From Brenneria izadpanahii (GTDB taxonomy: Bacteria; Pseudomonadota; Gammaproteobacteria; Enterobacterales; Enterobacteriaceae), in contig NZ_CP050854.1 in the NCBI RefSeq assembly GCF_017569925.1, forward strand, positions 2,418,001-2,482,000: DNA of 64,000 nucleotides. Direction: 5' to 3'. The position numbers and the translations under genes were made by a program. Positions 36,171 to 50,471 of the stretch are shown here, piece after piece; positions within the stretch are counted from its first letter, which is position 1; each line of letters opens with the position of its first letter. The notes beneath the pieces were generated by a model. It searched no databases and was not told the DNA's origin. It was given only the letters and a program-made list of their open reading frames with translations.

Positions 36171-37558
36171 TTACAGCGCTTTCAGAATCGCTTCTACGCT
36201 GTCTTTGGCATCGCCAAATAGCATCTGTGTATTTTCTTTGAAGAATAACGGGTTCTGAACGCCGGCATAGCCGGTATTCATCGAGCGTTTGAACACGATG
36301 ACATTCTGCGCTTTCCACACTTCAAGAACCGGCATTCCCGCAATCGGGCTATGCGGATCTTCCTGCGCGGCCGGGTTTACCGTGTCATTGGCGCCGATGA
36401 CCAACACGGTATCGGTATCGGCGAAATCATCATTGATTTCATCCATTTCCAGCACGATATCGTAAGGCACTTTCGCTTCGGCCAACAGCACGTTCATATG
36501 ACCAGGCAAGCGACCCGCAACCGGGTGAATGCCGAACCGAACATTAACGCCGCGGGCGCGCAGCTTAGCGGTAATATCGTGTACCGGATACTGTGCCTGC
36601 GCTACCGCCATGCCATATCCGGGGTGATGATCACCGAGCTTGAGTTCTTGAGTAACTCAGCCACTTCTTCCGCTGAAGCCTCACGGTATTCGCCCATCTC
36701 TTCGCTTTCACCGGTGGAAGAGCCGTCGGTGCCGAAACCACCGGCAATCACGCTGATAAAGGAACGGTTCATCGCCTTACACATGATGTAAGACAGGATG
36801 GCCCCGGAAGAACCCACCAAAGCACCGGTCACAATCAACAGGTCGTTGCTTAACATGAAGCCCGCGGCGGCGGCGGCCCATCCTGAGTAGGAGTTCAGCA
36901 TGGAAACCACGACCGGCATGTCGGCGCCGCCGATGGAGGCGACCAAATGCCAGCCGAACACCAATGCGATTGCGGTCATGACCAGTAAAGCGAGGGTTTG
37001 CGCCACAACGCTGTCGGTATTAATAAACGCCAGAAGCAGCAGGAAAGAGACAACCAGCGCCGCCAGGTTCATTTTGTGACGATGAGGCAGCATCAGCGGT
37101 TTGGATGAGATTTTACCGCGCAGCTTGCCAAAAGCGACAACCGAACCGGTAAAGGTTACCGCACCGATGAAGATACCCAGGAAGACTTCCGTCAAATGGA
37201 TATTCACCATCACCGGGTCGGTGATTTCGCCGTGATCAAGAAAGCTGTTAAATCCAACCAGAACGGCGGCCAGCCCCACAAAGCTGTGAAGAATGGCAAC
37301 CAGTTCCGGCATTTCGGTCATTTCAACTTTACGCGCCAGATAAACGCCGATCGCGCCGCCAATTACCATGGCGAGAATGATCCAGCCAACGTTTCCGGTT
37401 TCAGGCCCAAGGATGGTGGCGATCAACGCTATCGCCATCCCGACGACGCCGAAGATGTTCCCCTGACGAGACGTTTCGTGCTTGGATAAACCAGCCAGAC
37501 TAAAAATAAATAAGATCGCGGCAACAATGTATGCAGCTGTAACTAATCCACCAGACAT
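36171..37558 (-). pseudogene. pntB: NAD(P) transhydrogenase beta subunit, frame broken by one base
   Basis: The upstream part (37558 to 36602) is the membrane domain with nine or so helices ([20 protein letters not shown] onward) and the hinge. The frame slips at CCGGGG (36619-36624), where IITPDMAWR ends the first frame, and [21 protein letters not shown] begins the next. One more base restores [12 protein letters not shown], with the NADP-binding loop, and gives 462 aa, equal to E. coli PntB. The lower part has [15 protein letters not shown] and [14 protein letters not shown], which hold NADP. PntAB uses the proton gradient to make NADPH. The break is likely a base-calling error. Confidence 0.93.
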
Positions 37559-37568
37559 GTGTTACCCC

Positions 37569-39728
<2,160 letters not shown>

Positions 39729-40682
39729 ATGAAGTTGAAGACTACTATTGTTATTGCATCCGCACTGCTCTCGTTATCGGCATTTTCAGCGCAGGCTGCG
39801 AAGGAACTCACGCCGGAACAGGCTGACGCATTGCAGCCATTTGAGCGCATTTCATTTAAAGGCCGGTTTAACGCTATCAATGAAGCGGTTGCCGCCGCAT
39901 CGAAACGGGCGGGTAAGCTAGGCGCCGATGCGTTCTATGTGCAGGACATGATAGACGAGAATTCCAATGGCAACTGGAACGTTATCGTTGACCTCTATCA
40001 TAAAGATGCGCCCAAGGCTGATGGCAATGTTAAATTACGTGATTTTCATGGCGTCAAAGAGCTTCCTAAAGATGTTGCCTATGCGTTGGAACCGTATGAT
40101 ACGGTCACCGTCAGCGGCTATTTCCCCAATCAGCCAAGCCTGAATGAAGCGATCGCCAAAGCGGCGAAAGAAAAAAACGCGGCTTCTTTCTACATTGTGC
40201 GCCAAATAAACATTAACTCCGAAGGGGGCAACCAGCGGGCTACGGCGTATATATACAAAGCCGATGCGCCTAAGCGCCAGATCCAGAGCGCGGATGCCAT
40301 TCCCGCTGATTCCGAGGCCGGGCGCGCAGCTTTGGCCGCCGGTGGCGCTGAAGCCGCCAAGGTGGAAATTCCAGGCGTGGCGAACTCAGGCAGCCCAAGC
40401 CGCAACGTCGGCAATTTCTTTGAAACTCAATCGTCGAAAGGCGGCCGTTACACGGTAACGTTGCCGGACGGCACCAAGATTGAAGAAGTGAATAACGCCA
40501 CCGCCGCGCAGATGGTGCCGTTTGATTCGATCACCTTCCGTGGAAACTACACCACCAGCCCCGCCGTATCGGAAGCGGTTGCCAAACGCGCCGCCCAGAA
40601 AGGCGCCAAGTATTACCACATTACCAAACAGTGGCAGGGAAACGGTACGAATATGACTATTAGCGCTGACCTGTATAGATAA
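39729..40682 (+). CDS. ydgH: YdgH, exported protein with three BhsA/McbA (DUF1471) repeats
   Basis: 317 aa. The signal peptide is residues 1-23 (ending AQA). Three copies of the DUF1471 fold follow: about 34-92 (QPFERISFKGRFNAINEAVAAASKRAGKLGADAFYVQ), 114-175 (EPYDTVTVSGYFPNQPSLNEAIAKAAKEKNAASFYIV) and 258-317 (VPFDSITFRGNYTTSPAVSEAVAKRAAQKGAKYYHIT), with a linker between two and three. The family is periplasmic or outer-membrane and linked to stress and envelope, and in recent work to envelope integrity with YdgH paralogues (known for the family; not proven here). It is divergent from pntAB, as in E. coli. A strong terminator follows. Confidence 0.94.
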   Translation: MKLKTTIVIASALLSLSAFSAQAAKELTPEQADALQPFERISFKGRFNAINEAVAAASKRAGKLGADAFYVQDMIDENSNGNWNVIVDLYHKDAPKADGNVKLRDFHGVKELPKDVAYALEPYDTVTVSGYFPNQPSLNEAIAKAAKEKNAASFYIVRQININSEGGNQRATAYIYKADAPKRQIQSADAIPADSEAGRAALAAGGAEAAKVEIPGVANSGSPSRNVGNFFETQSSKGGRYTVTLPDGTKIEEVNNATAAQMVPFDSITFRGNYTTSPAVSEAVAKRAAQKGAKYYHITKQWQGNGTNMTISADLYR

Positions 40683-40701
40683 TTTTCGTGTCGCAAGCCC
40701 C

Positions 40702-40731
40702 AAAAAAAACCCGCGTAATGCGGGTTTTTTT
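40702..40731. terminator. Bidirectional terminator between ydgH and kdsA
   Basis: AAAAAACCCGC and GCGGGTTTTTT form a stem with T runs on both strands, between convergent ydgH and kdsA. Confidence 0.95.
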
Positions 40732-40762
40732 ATCGGCCGGGTAACGCAAGCCAACGTATCCC

Positions 40763-41626
<864 letters not shown>

Positions 41627-41722
41627 TTAATGTCGGATAAATCAACGTTGAAATACACCCGCCGACGTTCAAGCTTTCGTCCGGCTTTGCCTTGAGGTCA
41701 AGCGGGTATAAATATGCATTCA

Positions 41723-42532
41723 TCAATGCAGGACGATATGTTTTTGCTCTATTGAGTGAATTTGCACTTTAATCATTTCACTCACCGGATCTTCCGGGCA
41801 TTGTTCAACAAAATAGTTAAGGTCGGATAGCGCAATGTGATCGCAGTCCAACTGGGCGTAAATCAGGCCGCGGTCACGGATTTCATATGGATCGTCGGGA
41901 TCGAACTGCAACACCGTTTCGCTGGCTTTCAGGGCCAGTTCCATCTGTTTTTCCTCCATTAGCGCCACTTTCAGCGTATCGAGTATTTTACGGACGATCA
42001 GCACATTCTCGGCCTCATCAAGATCTTCATCCATCAGCTGCGACGACGGGCCAATATTGCCTTTCAGCCACACTTCCAGCACATGCTCGCTCAAGGTGTC
42101 GCCGTTTAACGGATTGATCAGCCACATTTCTTCGTCCAGCCAGTCCGCCCGCAAAATAAGCTGGGTTGGGAAGATGACCGGCATCAGCGGCAGCCCGAGC
42201 GCATGCGCGATATGCAGGAAGATAACGCCAAGCGATACCGGCATGCCCTGGCGGGACTCCAGTACCTTATCCAGCCACAGCACATCGGAAAGCCGATAAA
42301 CGCCGCTGGCGCCGCCAAATCCCCAGGTGTGAAAGAAAAGCTCGATGAGCTTTTCAAGCTGCAAATCTTGTTCAAGATCTTCGGGAATGACCGCGCGGGC
42401 ATCGTCAACCAGCTGTTGCAGATTTTTCCGCACATCCTGAGCGGGGAAGTCGCGGCGAATCGCCTGTGAAACTAATACGACACCTTCACTTAATTGTGAA
42501 CGATTGAATTCAAAATTAGCAATAGAACTCAT
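41723..42532 (-). CDS. sirB1: SirB1, transglutaminase-like/TPR protein
   Basis: 269 aa, the E. coli length. The N-terminal half is the transglutaminase-like SirB1 domain (LELFFHTWGF region about 65-75; SRQGMPVSLGVIFLHIAHALGLPL about 93-116), and the C-terminal part (about 190-260) has tetratricopeptide-like helices. The first SirB work linked it to virulence gene expression in Salmonella; the molecular role is unknown. It is next to sirB2 with a 2-base gap and is co-transcribed with the hemA operon in E. coli. Confidence 0.94.
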   Translation of the reverse strand: MSSIANFEFNRSQLSEGVVLVSQAIRRDFPAQDVRKNLQQLVDDARAVIPEDLEQDLQLEKLIELFFHTWGFGGASGVYRLSDVLWLDKVLESRQGMPVSLGVIFLHIAHALGLPLMPVIFPTQLILRADWLDEEMWLINPLNGDTLSEHVLEVWLKGNIGPSSQLMDEDLDEAENVLIVRKILDTLKVALMEEKQMELALKASETVLQFDPDDPYEIRDRGLIYAQLDCDHIALSDLNYFVEQCPEDPVSEMIKVQIHSIEQKHIVLH

Positions 42533-42534
42533 AG

Positions 42535-42927
42535 TTATTCCATCTGCAACGGTAACTTAGTCAGCGAAATCTGCATAACCAGATAAAAGCATACTAAGGC
42601 AAGTATAAACGCCAGCCAACGCACTTTCCCACTACGTGGGCGTTTCCCCAAAGCGATTGCGCCAAGGAGGATGTAAATAATAACGCCAAACAGTTTTTCC
42701 GTCAGCCAGCTTTGTCCGGCAACGAACGGATAAACGCGGTTAATAACGACTAAGCCGATACCGCTGACTAATAATAAAGTATCGTTTATATGCGGCAGTA
42801 TCTTAACCCATCGTTGTCGCAGCATGGCGGATTGCCGGCATAACCAGAAAAAACGCAGCACAAATAAAAAAATGCTGGCGCCGACCGTAACCATATGCAG
42901 ATATGCAAACCCTAAAAAAAGCGCCAT
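42535..42927 (-). CDS. sirB2: SirB2 family membrane protein
   Basis: 130 aa with four membrane helices: LGFAYLHMVTVGASIFLFVLRFFWL, the INDTLLLVSGIGLVVI region, EKLFGVIIYILLGAIAL and WLAFILALVCFYLVM. The sequence matches SirB2, also called invasion gene expression up-regulator. The function is unknown; its conserved His near helix 1 (YLHM) and the four-helix form recall heme or quinone binding proteins, but this is speculation. It lies between prmC and sirB1. Confidence 0.93.
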   Translation of the reverse strand: MALFLGFAYLHMVTVGASIFLFVLRFFWLCRQSAMLRQRWVKILPHINDTLLLVSGIGLVVINRVYPFVAGQSWLTEKLFGVIIYILLGAIALGKRPRSGKVRWLAFILALVCFYLVMQISLTKLPLQME

Positions 42928-42947
42928 CCGCGTCGCCTCCTGAATAA

Positions 42948-43793
42948 TTATTTAATTGCCGCGTTTAGCCATTGCCCTAGCGAAACGCGATCGTTATTGC
43001 CGTAATCCCGATAGGTCTCTATCCGTGCAAACCCGCTGTTTTGCAACAACCGGCGCACGGCGGCTCCCTGTTGCCATCCGTGCTCCAGTAATAGCCAGCC
43101 GTTCGGCAGTAAATGGTTGACGGCATGTTCGATAATAAAACGCAAATCGGCCAACCCATGCTCCGCGGCCACCAGCGCGCTGTCGGGCTCAAAACGAACA
43201 TCGCCCTGAGACAGATGGATATCATCGGCATCGATATAGGGAGGATTGCTGACGATCAGCGTGAACCGCTGTTGCGATAGCGACGAGAACCAGTCGCTCA
43301 ATAAAAATCGGGCGTTCGTAATACCAAGCCGCTCGGCGTTGCGCCTTGCCAGCGCGACGGCTTCGGACTGCGCATCCACGCCAGTCACCTGACAGTCAGG
43401 GCGCTCGCTGGCAATGGCCAGCGCAATCGCGCCGGTGCCGGCGCCCAGATCCAAGACGGCGGACGCTTCAGCGGGCAAGCGTTGCAATGCCAGCTCAACC
43501 AGCCGCTCGGTATCAGGGCGTGGTATCAGCGTGGCGGGCGAAACCAGCAGCGGCAGCGACCAAAACTCGCGTTCTCCGGTCAGATAGGCGATAGGTTCGC
43601 CTTTAACCCGCCGGGCCAGCAGCGCATCCAACTGCCGCGACTGGCCGTCCGTCAGCATGGTTTCACCAAACGCCAGCAAAAACGTGCGCGCTTTCCCGGT
43701 GACAAAGCTCAGCAGGATTTCCGCATCGCGTTTCGGGCTTTCCCCCGCCGCCAGCCGCGCAGTGGCCGATGCTAACCAGGTTTGATAATCCAT
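42948..43793 (-). CDS. prmC: Release-factor glutamine methyltransferase
   Basis: 281 aa. It methylates the glutamine of the GGQ motif in release factors RF1 and RF2, using SAM. The SAM loop VLDLGAGTGAIALAIASERP (about 113-132) and catalytic NPPYIDADD (about 183-191) are intact. It touches prfA, its substrate gene, sharing the base at 43793 (ATG and TAA overlap). Start and length are as in E. coli PrmC/HemK. Confidence 0.97.
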   Translation of the reverse strand: MDYQTWLASATARLAAGESPKRDAEILLSFVTGKARTFLLAFGETMLTDGQSRQLDALLARRVKGEPIAYLTGEREFWSLPLLVSPATLIPRPDTERLVELALQRLPAEASAVLDLGAGTGAIALAIASERPDCQVTGVDAQSEAVALARRNAERLGITNARFLLSDWFSSLSQQRFTLIVSNPPYIDADDIHLSQGDVRFEPDSALVAAEHGLADLRFIIEHAVNHLLPNGWLLLEHGWQQGAAVRRLLQNSGFARIETYRDYGNNDRVSLGQWLNAAIK

Positions 43794-44875
43794 TACTCTT
43801 GCTCTGAAAGCGCGGCAAGCTGATCGGCCTGATATTCCTGAACTATTGGCTGAATCAGCATATCCAGCTTGCCCTCCATTGCTTCATCCAGGCGGTAAAG
43901 CGTCAGGTTGATTCGATGATCGGTCACCCTTCCCTGCGGAAAGTTATAGGTGCGGATACGATCCGAACGATCGCCGCTGCCAAGCAGATTACGGCGCGTA
44001 GAGGCTTCCTCCAACTGCCGTTTCTGCATTTCCGCGGCGCGGATACGCGCGCCCAGCACGGACAACGCCTTAGCCTTGTTTTTATGCTGTGAACGCTCAT
44101 CCTGACATTCAACGACGATGCCGGTCGGCAAGTGGGTAATACGAATGGCGGAATCGGTGGTGTTGACGTGCTGACCGCCCGCCCCGGACGAGCGGAACGT
44201 ATCGATACGCAAGTCGGTTGGGTTGATTTCGGGCAGTTCGGCTTCCGGGATTTCCGGCATCACCGCCACGGTGCATGCCGAGGTGTGAATACGCCCCTGC
44301 GACTCGGTTGCAGGAACGCGCTGCACGCGATGGCCGCCGGATTCGAATTTGAGCTGACCATAGACGCCATCGCCGGAGACTTTGGCGATGACTTCTTTAT
44401 AACCGCCATGCTCGCCATCACTGGCGCTCATGACTTCAACCTGCCAACGGCGGGTTTCCGCGTATCGGCTGTACATGCGGAACAAATCGCCGGCGAAGAT
44501 CGCCGCTTCATCCCCGCCGGTTCCGGCGCGAATTTCAAGGAAGCAACCGCGTTCGTCATCCGGATCTTTCGGTAATAGCAGAACCTGAAGCTGCTGTTCC
44601 AGTTCTTCAGCGGTTAGTTTCGCCTGTTTTAATTCTTCCTGCGCCATTTCGCGCATTTCCGCATCATCCAGCATGATTTCCGCGGTTTGTATATCTTCCT
44701 GTACCTGCTGCCATTGTTGGAAACAGCGAGTAATATCAGTGAGCTGCGCATACTCGCGGGACAATGCGCGAAATCGGTCCATATCAGCGATCACGCTCGA
44801 CTCACCGAGTAACGCCTGAACTTCCTCATGGCGCTCTTGTAACGCTTCCAGTTTAGCAACAATAGAAGGCTTCAT
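43793..44875 (-). CDS. prfA: Peptide chain release factor 1
   Basis: 360 aa, the E. coli length. RF1 ends translation at UAA and UAG. The GGQ motif is [20 protein letters not shown] (Gln about 235), and the PAT codon-recognition tripeptide is in the [21 protein letters not shown] stretch (about 186-206). It lies between hemA and prmC in the conserved operon. Confidence 0.98.
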   Translation of the reverse strand: MKPSIVAKLEALQERHEEVQALLGESSVIADMDRFRALSREYAQLTDITRCFQQWQQVQEDIQTAEIMLDDAEMREMAQEELKQAKLTAEELEQQLQVLLLPKDPDDERGCFLEIRAGTGGDEAAIFAGDLFRMYSRYAETRRWQVEVMSASDGEHGGYKEVIAKVSGDGVYGQLKFESGGHRVQRVPATESQGRIHTSACTVAVMPEIPEAELPEINPTDLRIDTFRSSGAGGQHVNTTDSAIRITHLPTGIVVECQDERSQHKNKAKALSVLGARIRAAEMQKRQLEEASTRRNLLGSGDRSDRIRTYNFPQGRVTDHRINLTLYRLDEAMEGKLDMLIQPIVQEYQADQLAALSEQE

Positions 44876-44912
44876 GCGGGCTGTTAAATCCTGTTATTAA
44901 AAGAGATGAATA

Positions 44913-46169
44913 CTAGTCCAGCCCAAGGCTGTCACGTAAAATTTGCAAACGGTTCAAATCGCCATCGCGGGCGGCTTGTTGAAGAGATTTGGTGGGAGCA
45001 TGAATTAAACGATTGGTTAAACGATGCGTCAATTCCTGAATGACCGCTTCCACATCGTTTCCCTGCTGAATAGCGGCAATGGCCTTGGCCGTCATTTCCG
45101 AACGAAGTTCCTCTGCCTGATCCCGGTAATCGCGGATGGTATCGACGGCGGACTGCGCCCGCATCCAGGCCATAAAGTCAGAGCTTTCCTGCTGAACAAT
45201 CGATTCCGCCTGGATAGCGGCTGCTTTGCGCTGCGCTAAATTGTGCTGAATGATGGCGTGCAGATCATCAACGCTATAAAGATAAACGTTAGGTAATTTA
45301 CCCACTTCCGGTTCGATATCACGCGGAACGGCAATATCCACCATTAACATCGGCTGATTGCGTCTTGCTTTCAGCGTCCTTTCCATCATCCCTTTCCCAA
45401 TAATCGGCAGCGTGCTGGCGGTTGAGCTAATTACGATATCGGCATGAGCAAGCTGCTCATCCAGTTCGGCGAGAGTAATGACTTCGGCCCCTACTTCGGC
45501 GGCCAGCGCCCGAGCGCGTTCGCGAGTACGGTTGGCAATCACCATACGATGAACCCGATGTTCATGAAGATGGCGGGCCACCAGTTCGATGGTTTCCCCC
45601 GCGCCGACCAATAACACGTTAACATCGGCAAGGGATTCGAAAATCTGGCGCGCCAGCGTACACGCGGCAAACGCGACAGACACCGCGCTGGCGCCGATAT
45701 CCGTCTCGGTGCGAACCCGCTTGGCGACGGTAAATGATTTCTGGAATAAGCGCTCAAGCTCGCCGGAGACGTTATGTCCGCGCAATGATTCAGCAAAAGC
45801 TTTCTTCACCTGCCCCAAAATCTGCGGTTCGCCCAACACCAGTGAATCCAGGCCGCTGGCAACGCGCATTAAATGGCTGACGGCGGCGTTGTCTTTATGC
45901 CAGTAAAGGCTGTCGCTGACTTCATCAGGATTCAGATGGTGATATTCACATAACCAGTCAATCAGTTGCTCACGCAGATTTTCCCGCTCTTCGACGCTGA
46001 GGTAGATTTCGGTGCGGTTGCAGGTGGACAGCAGTACGCCGCCCTGCACCATAGGTTGTTGCAGCAGGCTATTCAGAGCCTGCTCCAGCGCATCCGGCGA
46101 GAAAGAAACTCGTTCACGCAAAGAAACTGGAGCCGTTTTGTGATTAATACCTAGCGCAAGCAGCGTCAT
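44913..46169 (-). CDS. hemA: Glutamyl-tRNA reductase
   Basis: 418 aa, as in E. coli. It reduces glutamyl-tRNA to glutamate-1-semialdehyde with NADPH, the first step of tetrapyrrole synthesis. [21 protein letters not shown] opens the catalytic domain, with the nucleophile Cys50 in [24 protein letters not shown] (about 182-198) is the NADPH loop; the C-terminal dimer helix follows. It is divergent from lolB and heads the prfA-prmC-sirB2-sirB1-kdsA run. Confidence 0.98.
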   Translation of the reverse strand: MTLLALGINHKTAPVSLRERVSFSPDALEQALNSLLQQPMVQGGVLLSTCNRTEIYLSVEERENLREQLIDWLCEYHHLNPDEVSDSLYWHKDNAAVSHLMRVASGLDSLVLGEPQILGQVKKAFAESLRGHNVSGELERLFQKSFTVAKRVRTETDIGASAVSVAFAACTLARQIFESLADVNVLLVGAGETIELVARHLHEHRVHRMVIANRTRERARALAAEVGAEVITLAELDEQLAHADIVISSTASTLPIIGKGMMERTLKARRNQPMLMVDIAVPRDIEPEVGKLPNVYLYSVDDLHAIIQHNLAQRKAAAIQAESIVQQESSDFMAWMRAQSAVDTIRDYRDQAEELRSEMTAKAIAAIQQGNDVEAVIQELTHRLTNRLIHAPTKSLQQAARDGDLNRLQILRDSLGLD

Positions 46170-46382
46170 TGAACAATTCTTGAGTAATACCGGTGTTAGT
46201 ATGGGTTTCGTGTGAATGGCATTCTACTTGATGCCGGGAAGCAAGAAAAGCGACAGCGCGCAATGCCGCCCCTCCTCGGTGTATACTCTTTGATGAAAAC
46301 GACAAATATTGACGCTGAGTCACAAGCCCGTTAGCGTGACACATTTTGCGATACTCAACCTGATTTATAGGATCCGACAGAC

Positions 46383-47006
46383 ATGCCACTAATCACCCTC
46401 CGTTGCTTGCGGCTACTGCCTTTAGCCGGTTTTTTACTGACCGCCTGTAGTCTTCACCAACCCGCTTCGCCGGGAAAAAGTCCGACGTCGCCCGAGTGGC
46501 AACAGCATCAACAGAAAGTGCAACAGCTGAGCCAATATCTGACCCGCGGCTCCTTTGCCTATATCTCCGATAGCAAGAAACTATATGCCCGTTTTTACTG
46601 GGAGGAGTCATCATCACAGCGCTATCGTCTGTTGTTGACCAACCCGCTGGGGAGCACGGAACTGGAGCTGAGCGCGCAGCCGGGCAGCGTACAGATCACC
46701 GACAATCAGGGTAAACGCTACGTCGGGAAAGACGCAGAAGATATGGTGCGACAGCTGACGGGAATGGCGATCCCGCTGAATAATCTGCGTCAGTGGATCC
46801 TGGGGCTGCCGGGCGATGCGAGCGATTTCTCCCTCGACGATCGGTTCCTGTTGAATAAGGTCACCTATCGCCAGGGCGATCAAAACTGGAGCGTGAGCTA
46901 TCAGAGCTACAACCAGAAAGTGAATCCGCCATTGCCGGAAAACCTGGAGCTTACTCAGGGCGAACAGCGTATTAAGTTAAGAATGGATAACTGGACGGTA
47001 AAATAA
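46383..47006 (+). CDS. lolB: Outer-membrane lipoprotein receptor LolB
   Basis: 207 aa. Lipoprotein signal [18 protein letters not shown] with lipobox LTAC gives a lipid-modified Cys at residue 21 or 22. LolB takes lipoproteins from periplasmic LolA and places them in the outer membrane. The stretches [24 protein letters not shown] and [18 protein letters not shown] are typical. It is divergent from hemA and is followed by ispE after 3 bases, so they form an operon. Confidence 0.96.
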   Translation: MPLITLRCLRLLPLAGFLLTACSLHQPASPGKSPTSPEWQQHQQKVQQLSQYLTRGSFAYISDSKKLYARFYWEESSSQRYRLLLTNPLGSTELELSAQPGSVQITDNQGKRYVGKDAEDMVRQLTGMAIPLNNLRQWILGLPGDASDFSLDDRFLLNKVTYRQGDQNWSVSYQSYNQKVNPPLPENLELTQGEQRIKLRMDNWTVK

Positions 47007-47009
47007 CCC

Positions 47010-47882
47010 ATGCGGCTCAACTTCATTGAGAAATGGCCCTCTCCAGCCAAACTGAACTTGTTCCTTTATATCACGGGGCGGCGGGCGGATGGCTATCACC
47101 TGCTGCAAACCCTGTTTCAATTTTTAGACTATGGCGATACGTTGACGATTACGCCTCGTCAGGATGAACGGATTCAATTGCTCACGCCGATAGACGGCGT
47201 TGATAACGAGCAGAATCTGATTATCCGCGCGGCTCGCCTGCTGCAACAACATTGCATCAGCCGCGGCGTTCGCCCCGCCGGTTTCGGCGCGGATATTCGT
47301 ATCGATAAGCGCCTGCCGATGGGCGGCGGACTGGGCGGCGGTTCATCTAATGCGGCCACGGCGCTGGTCGCGCTTAATCACCTGTGGCAGTGCAATCTGA
47401 GCGCAGATGCGTTGGCCGGCCTCGGCCTGCGGCTCGGCGCCGACGTTCCGGTGTTCATTCATGGACACGCCGCATTTGCAGAAGGCATAGGAGAAAAGCT
47501 GACGCCCGCCTATCCAGCTGAAAAATGGTATCTGGTGGCGCACCCTGGCATCAGCATCTCTACCCCGCTAATCTTTGGCGATCCCCAGCTAAAACGAAAT
47601 TCTCCGGTTCGATCTTTAGAAACGTTACTAAAACAGACCTTTGTCAATGATTGTGAGACTATCGCAAGAAAACGTTTTCGTGAGGTTGAACAGCTACTTT
47701 CATGGCTGTTAGAATACGCCCCGGCGCGCCTGACCGGAACAGGTGCTTGTGTGTTTGCTGAGTTCGACACCGAGCCCGAAGCCCGTCAGGTGCTTGACCA
47801 GGCCCCGGATTGGTTAAATGGTTTTGTGGCGCGAGGCGTTAACGTTTCTCCGCTGCAACGCACGCTTTCCGGGCAATGTTAG
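47010..47882 (+). CDS. ispE: 4-diphosphocytidyl-2-C-methylerythritol kinase
   Basis: 290 aa GHMP kinase. It phosphorylates CDP-methylerythritol in the MEP route to isoprenoids. The start [35 protein letters not shown] is the family's substrate region; the ATP loop [19 protein letters not shown] is at about 97-115, and [17 protein letters not shown] near 246 is the third GHMP motif. It is 3 bases after lolB. Confidence 0.97.
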   Translation: MRLNFIEKWPSPAKLNLFLYITGRRADGYHLLQTLFQFLDYGDTLTITPRQDERIQLLTPIDGVDNEQNLIIRAARLLQQHCISRGVRPAGFGADIRIDKRLPMGGGLGGGSSNAATALVALNHLWQCNLSADALAGLGLRLGADVPVFIHGHAAFAEGIGEKLTPAYPAEKWYLVAHPGISISTPLIFGDPQLKRNSPVRSLETLLKQTFVNDCETIARKRFREVEQLLSWLLEYAPARLTGTGACVFAEFDTEPEARQVLDQAPDWLNGFVARGVNVSPLQRTLSGQC

Positions 47883-47987
47883 GTTTTGATAACACCCAAC
47901 CTTTTCGGGCTGTGTGTTATCAAGCTTAATTCATACACCCGTATGCATATTGTACCTGTTGTTGCTCACCGCTCCCGGATATTATAG

Positions 47988-48977
<990 letters not shown>

Positions 48978-49008
48978 TCGTTTCTGCCGGTCTGGTTATT
49001 TCCGCGAG

Positions 49009-49034
49009 TTAAGCCACCTTTTCAGGTGGCTTAA
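49009..49034 (+). terminator. prs terminator
   Basis: TTAAGCCACC and GGTGGCTTAA form a perfect 10-bp stem followed by TTATT, 31 bases after the stop. Confidence 0.88.
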
Positions 49035-49129
49035 TTATTGGCGTGAAGGAATATAGAGATAAAAAACCGCCGTCGCACAGAGGCCACAGCGGATTTTGAA
49101 ATTCGCTACAGATTATATTTTATATTGCG

Positions 49130-49399
49130 CTATGAATGGCGTTCTCGCCGGCAGCGCTTATCAAAATGTTTTAACCACCAATAACGATCGGCGACTTTTT
49201 CGCGGCCGCTAATACGAGCGCCTGCCAGCCAGGAAATAGCCCCGGTAAAAATGGCCACCAAATCAATATAGGCCGAATGATGCGGCAGGTTCAGATCGGG
49301 AAACTGACTGATGATGGAGTAAGCAATACCGCCAATCATCAGAAACATACCGATGCCCATCAACACGTTACCCAATGTAGTCACGTTCTTACGTTTCAT
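49130..49399 (-). CDS. ychH: YchH, small stress-induced inner-membrane protein
   Basis: 89 aa with two membrane helices (about 9-31 LGNVLMGIGMFLMIGGIAYSIIS and 45-62 YIDLVAIFTGAISWLAGA) and a basic C-terminal tail (REKVADRYWWLKHFDKRCRRE). It matches YchH of E. coli, linked to stress and biofilm; its molecular role is not known. In E. coli dauA lies between prs and ychH; here it is absent. It is divergent from pth. Confidence 0.9.
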   Translation of the reverse strand: MKRKNVTTLGNVLMGIGMFLMIGGIAYSIISQFPDLNLPHHSAYIDLVAIFTGAISWLAGARISGREKVADRYWWLKHFDKRCRRERHS

Positions 49400-49753
49400 C
49401 TGTCACCTCCAGATAAACTCTGTGGATGAATGGGGCTTCGTTGTATTGATGTAATTATAGACAATCAGGGGGCTGATGATTGCGTGAGGGATCACAGATA
49501 GCGGAGTAAAAAGAATATTTTTTTACATATAACTAGATAAATAGACAAATATTTAAATAATCCCTACCTGGTTTGGCCGGGCAATGTTCTTAACGTTCAT
49601 ATTGAGCTTAGGCGTCCTGGTATTGATGTCAAATGCTCTGCGGCCTTCAAGTAATAAAGAGATATGTGTAAACTATCGGCCTTCACCGCTATTTAAATTA
49701 TGCGGACGTTATATCGAACAACAGCGATATGGCACGCAATCTGGAATATTATC
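49400..49753. other. ychH-pth divergent intergenic region
   Basis: About 350 AT-rich bases carrying both promoters. A + frame beginning at 49700 is simply the pth frame extended upstream and is not supported. No named operator is seen; GCGTGAGGGATCACAG near 49484 has CRP-like halves with a 4-base spacer, which is not the CRP arrangement. Confidence 0.45.
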
Positions 49754-50341
49754 GTGAGTAGCATTAAGTTAATTGTTGGCCTGGCTAACCCTGGCGCTGA
49801 GTATGCGGCCACTCGTCATAATGCGGGAGCCTGGTATGTTGACCGTCTGGCTGAAATTCATCGCCAGCCGTTGAAGGAAGAAAGCAAGTTTTTTGGTTAT
49901 ACCTCGCGCCTTAATTTGGCTGGACGCGATATCCGGTTGTTGGTCCCGACTACGTTTATGAACCTGAGTGGCAAAGCCGTGGCCGCCATGGCGACGTTTT
50001 ATCGCATTCAGCCGGATGAAATTCTGGTTGCGCATGATGAGCTGGACTTATTGCCAGGGGTTGCCAAACTCAAATTAGGCGGTGGGCACGGCGGCCATAA
50101 TGGATTAAAGGATATCATCAGTAAGCTGGGGAATAACCCCAACTTCCATCGTTTACGCATTGGCATCGGGCATCCGGGCGATAAAAATAAGGTGGTCGGC
50201 TTTGTTCTGGGAAAACCGCCCGTCAGCGAACAAAAGCTGATTGATGAAGCCATTGATGAAGCGATCCGCTGCACTGAGATCCTGCTGAAAGAGGATATGG
50301 TGAAAGCCATGAACCGCTTACATTCATTCAAAGCGGTATAA
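49754..50341 (+). CDS. pth: Peptidyl-tRNA hydrolase
   Basis: 195 aa from the GTG at 49754; an ATG at 49700 in the same frame would add 18 residues not found in the family. It recycles peptidyl-tRNA dropped from ribosomes. Catalytic His is in [11 protein letters not shown] (about residue 21), [12 protein letters not shown] and [29 protein letters not shown] are complete. It is followed by ychF after 130 bases, as in E. coli. Confidence 0.96.
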   Translation: MSSIKLIVGLANPGAEYAATRHNAGAWYVDRLAEIHRQPLKEESKFFGYTSRLNLAGRDIRLLVPTTFMNLSGKAVAAMATFYRIQPDEILVAHDELDLLPGVAKLKLGGGHGGHNGLKDIISKLGNNPNFHRLRIGIGHPGDKNKVVGFVLGKPPVSEQKLIDEAIDEAIRCTEILLKEDMVKAMNRLHSFKAV

Positions 50342-50471
50342 ATCGCGCGCTGATGACGATGGCTGATCGAGATAAATAGTCATTCCGTGTATAATCAGCC
50401 GGAATATTTTCATTCTGACAGGCATTTTTGATTAATTGTCTGATTAATAAGTAATTTAAGGTGATATAAAC

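Noticed and set aside
49484..49500. CRP-like halves between ychH and pth
   Set aside because: The spacer is 4 instead of 6 bases and one half differs, so CRP binding is not supported.
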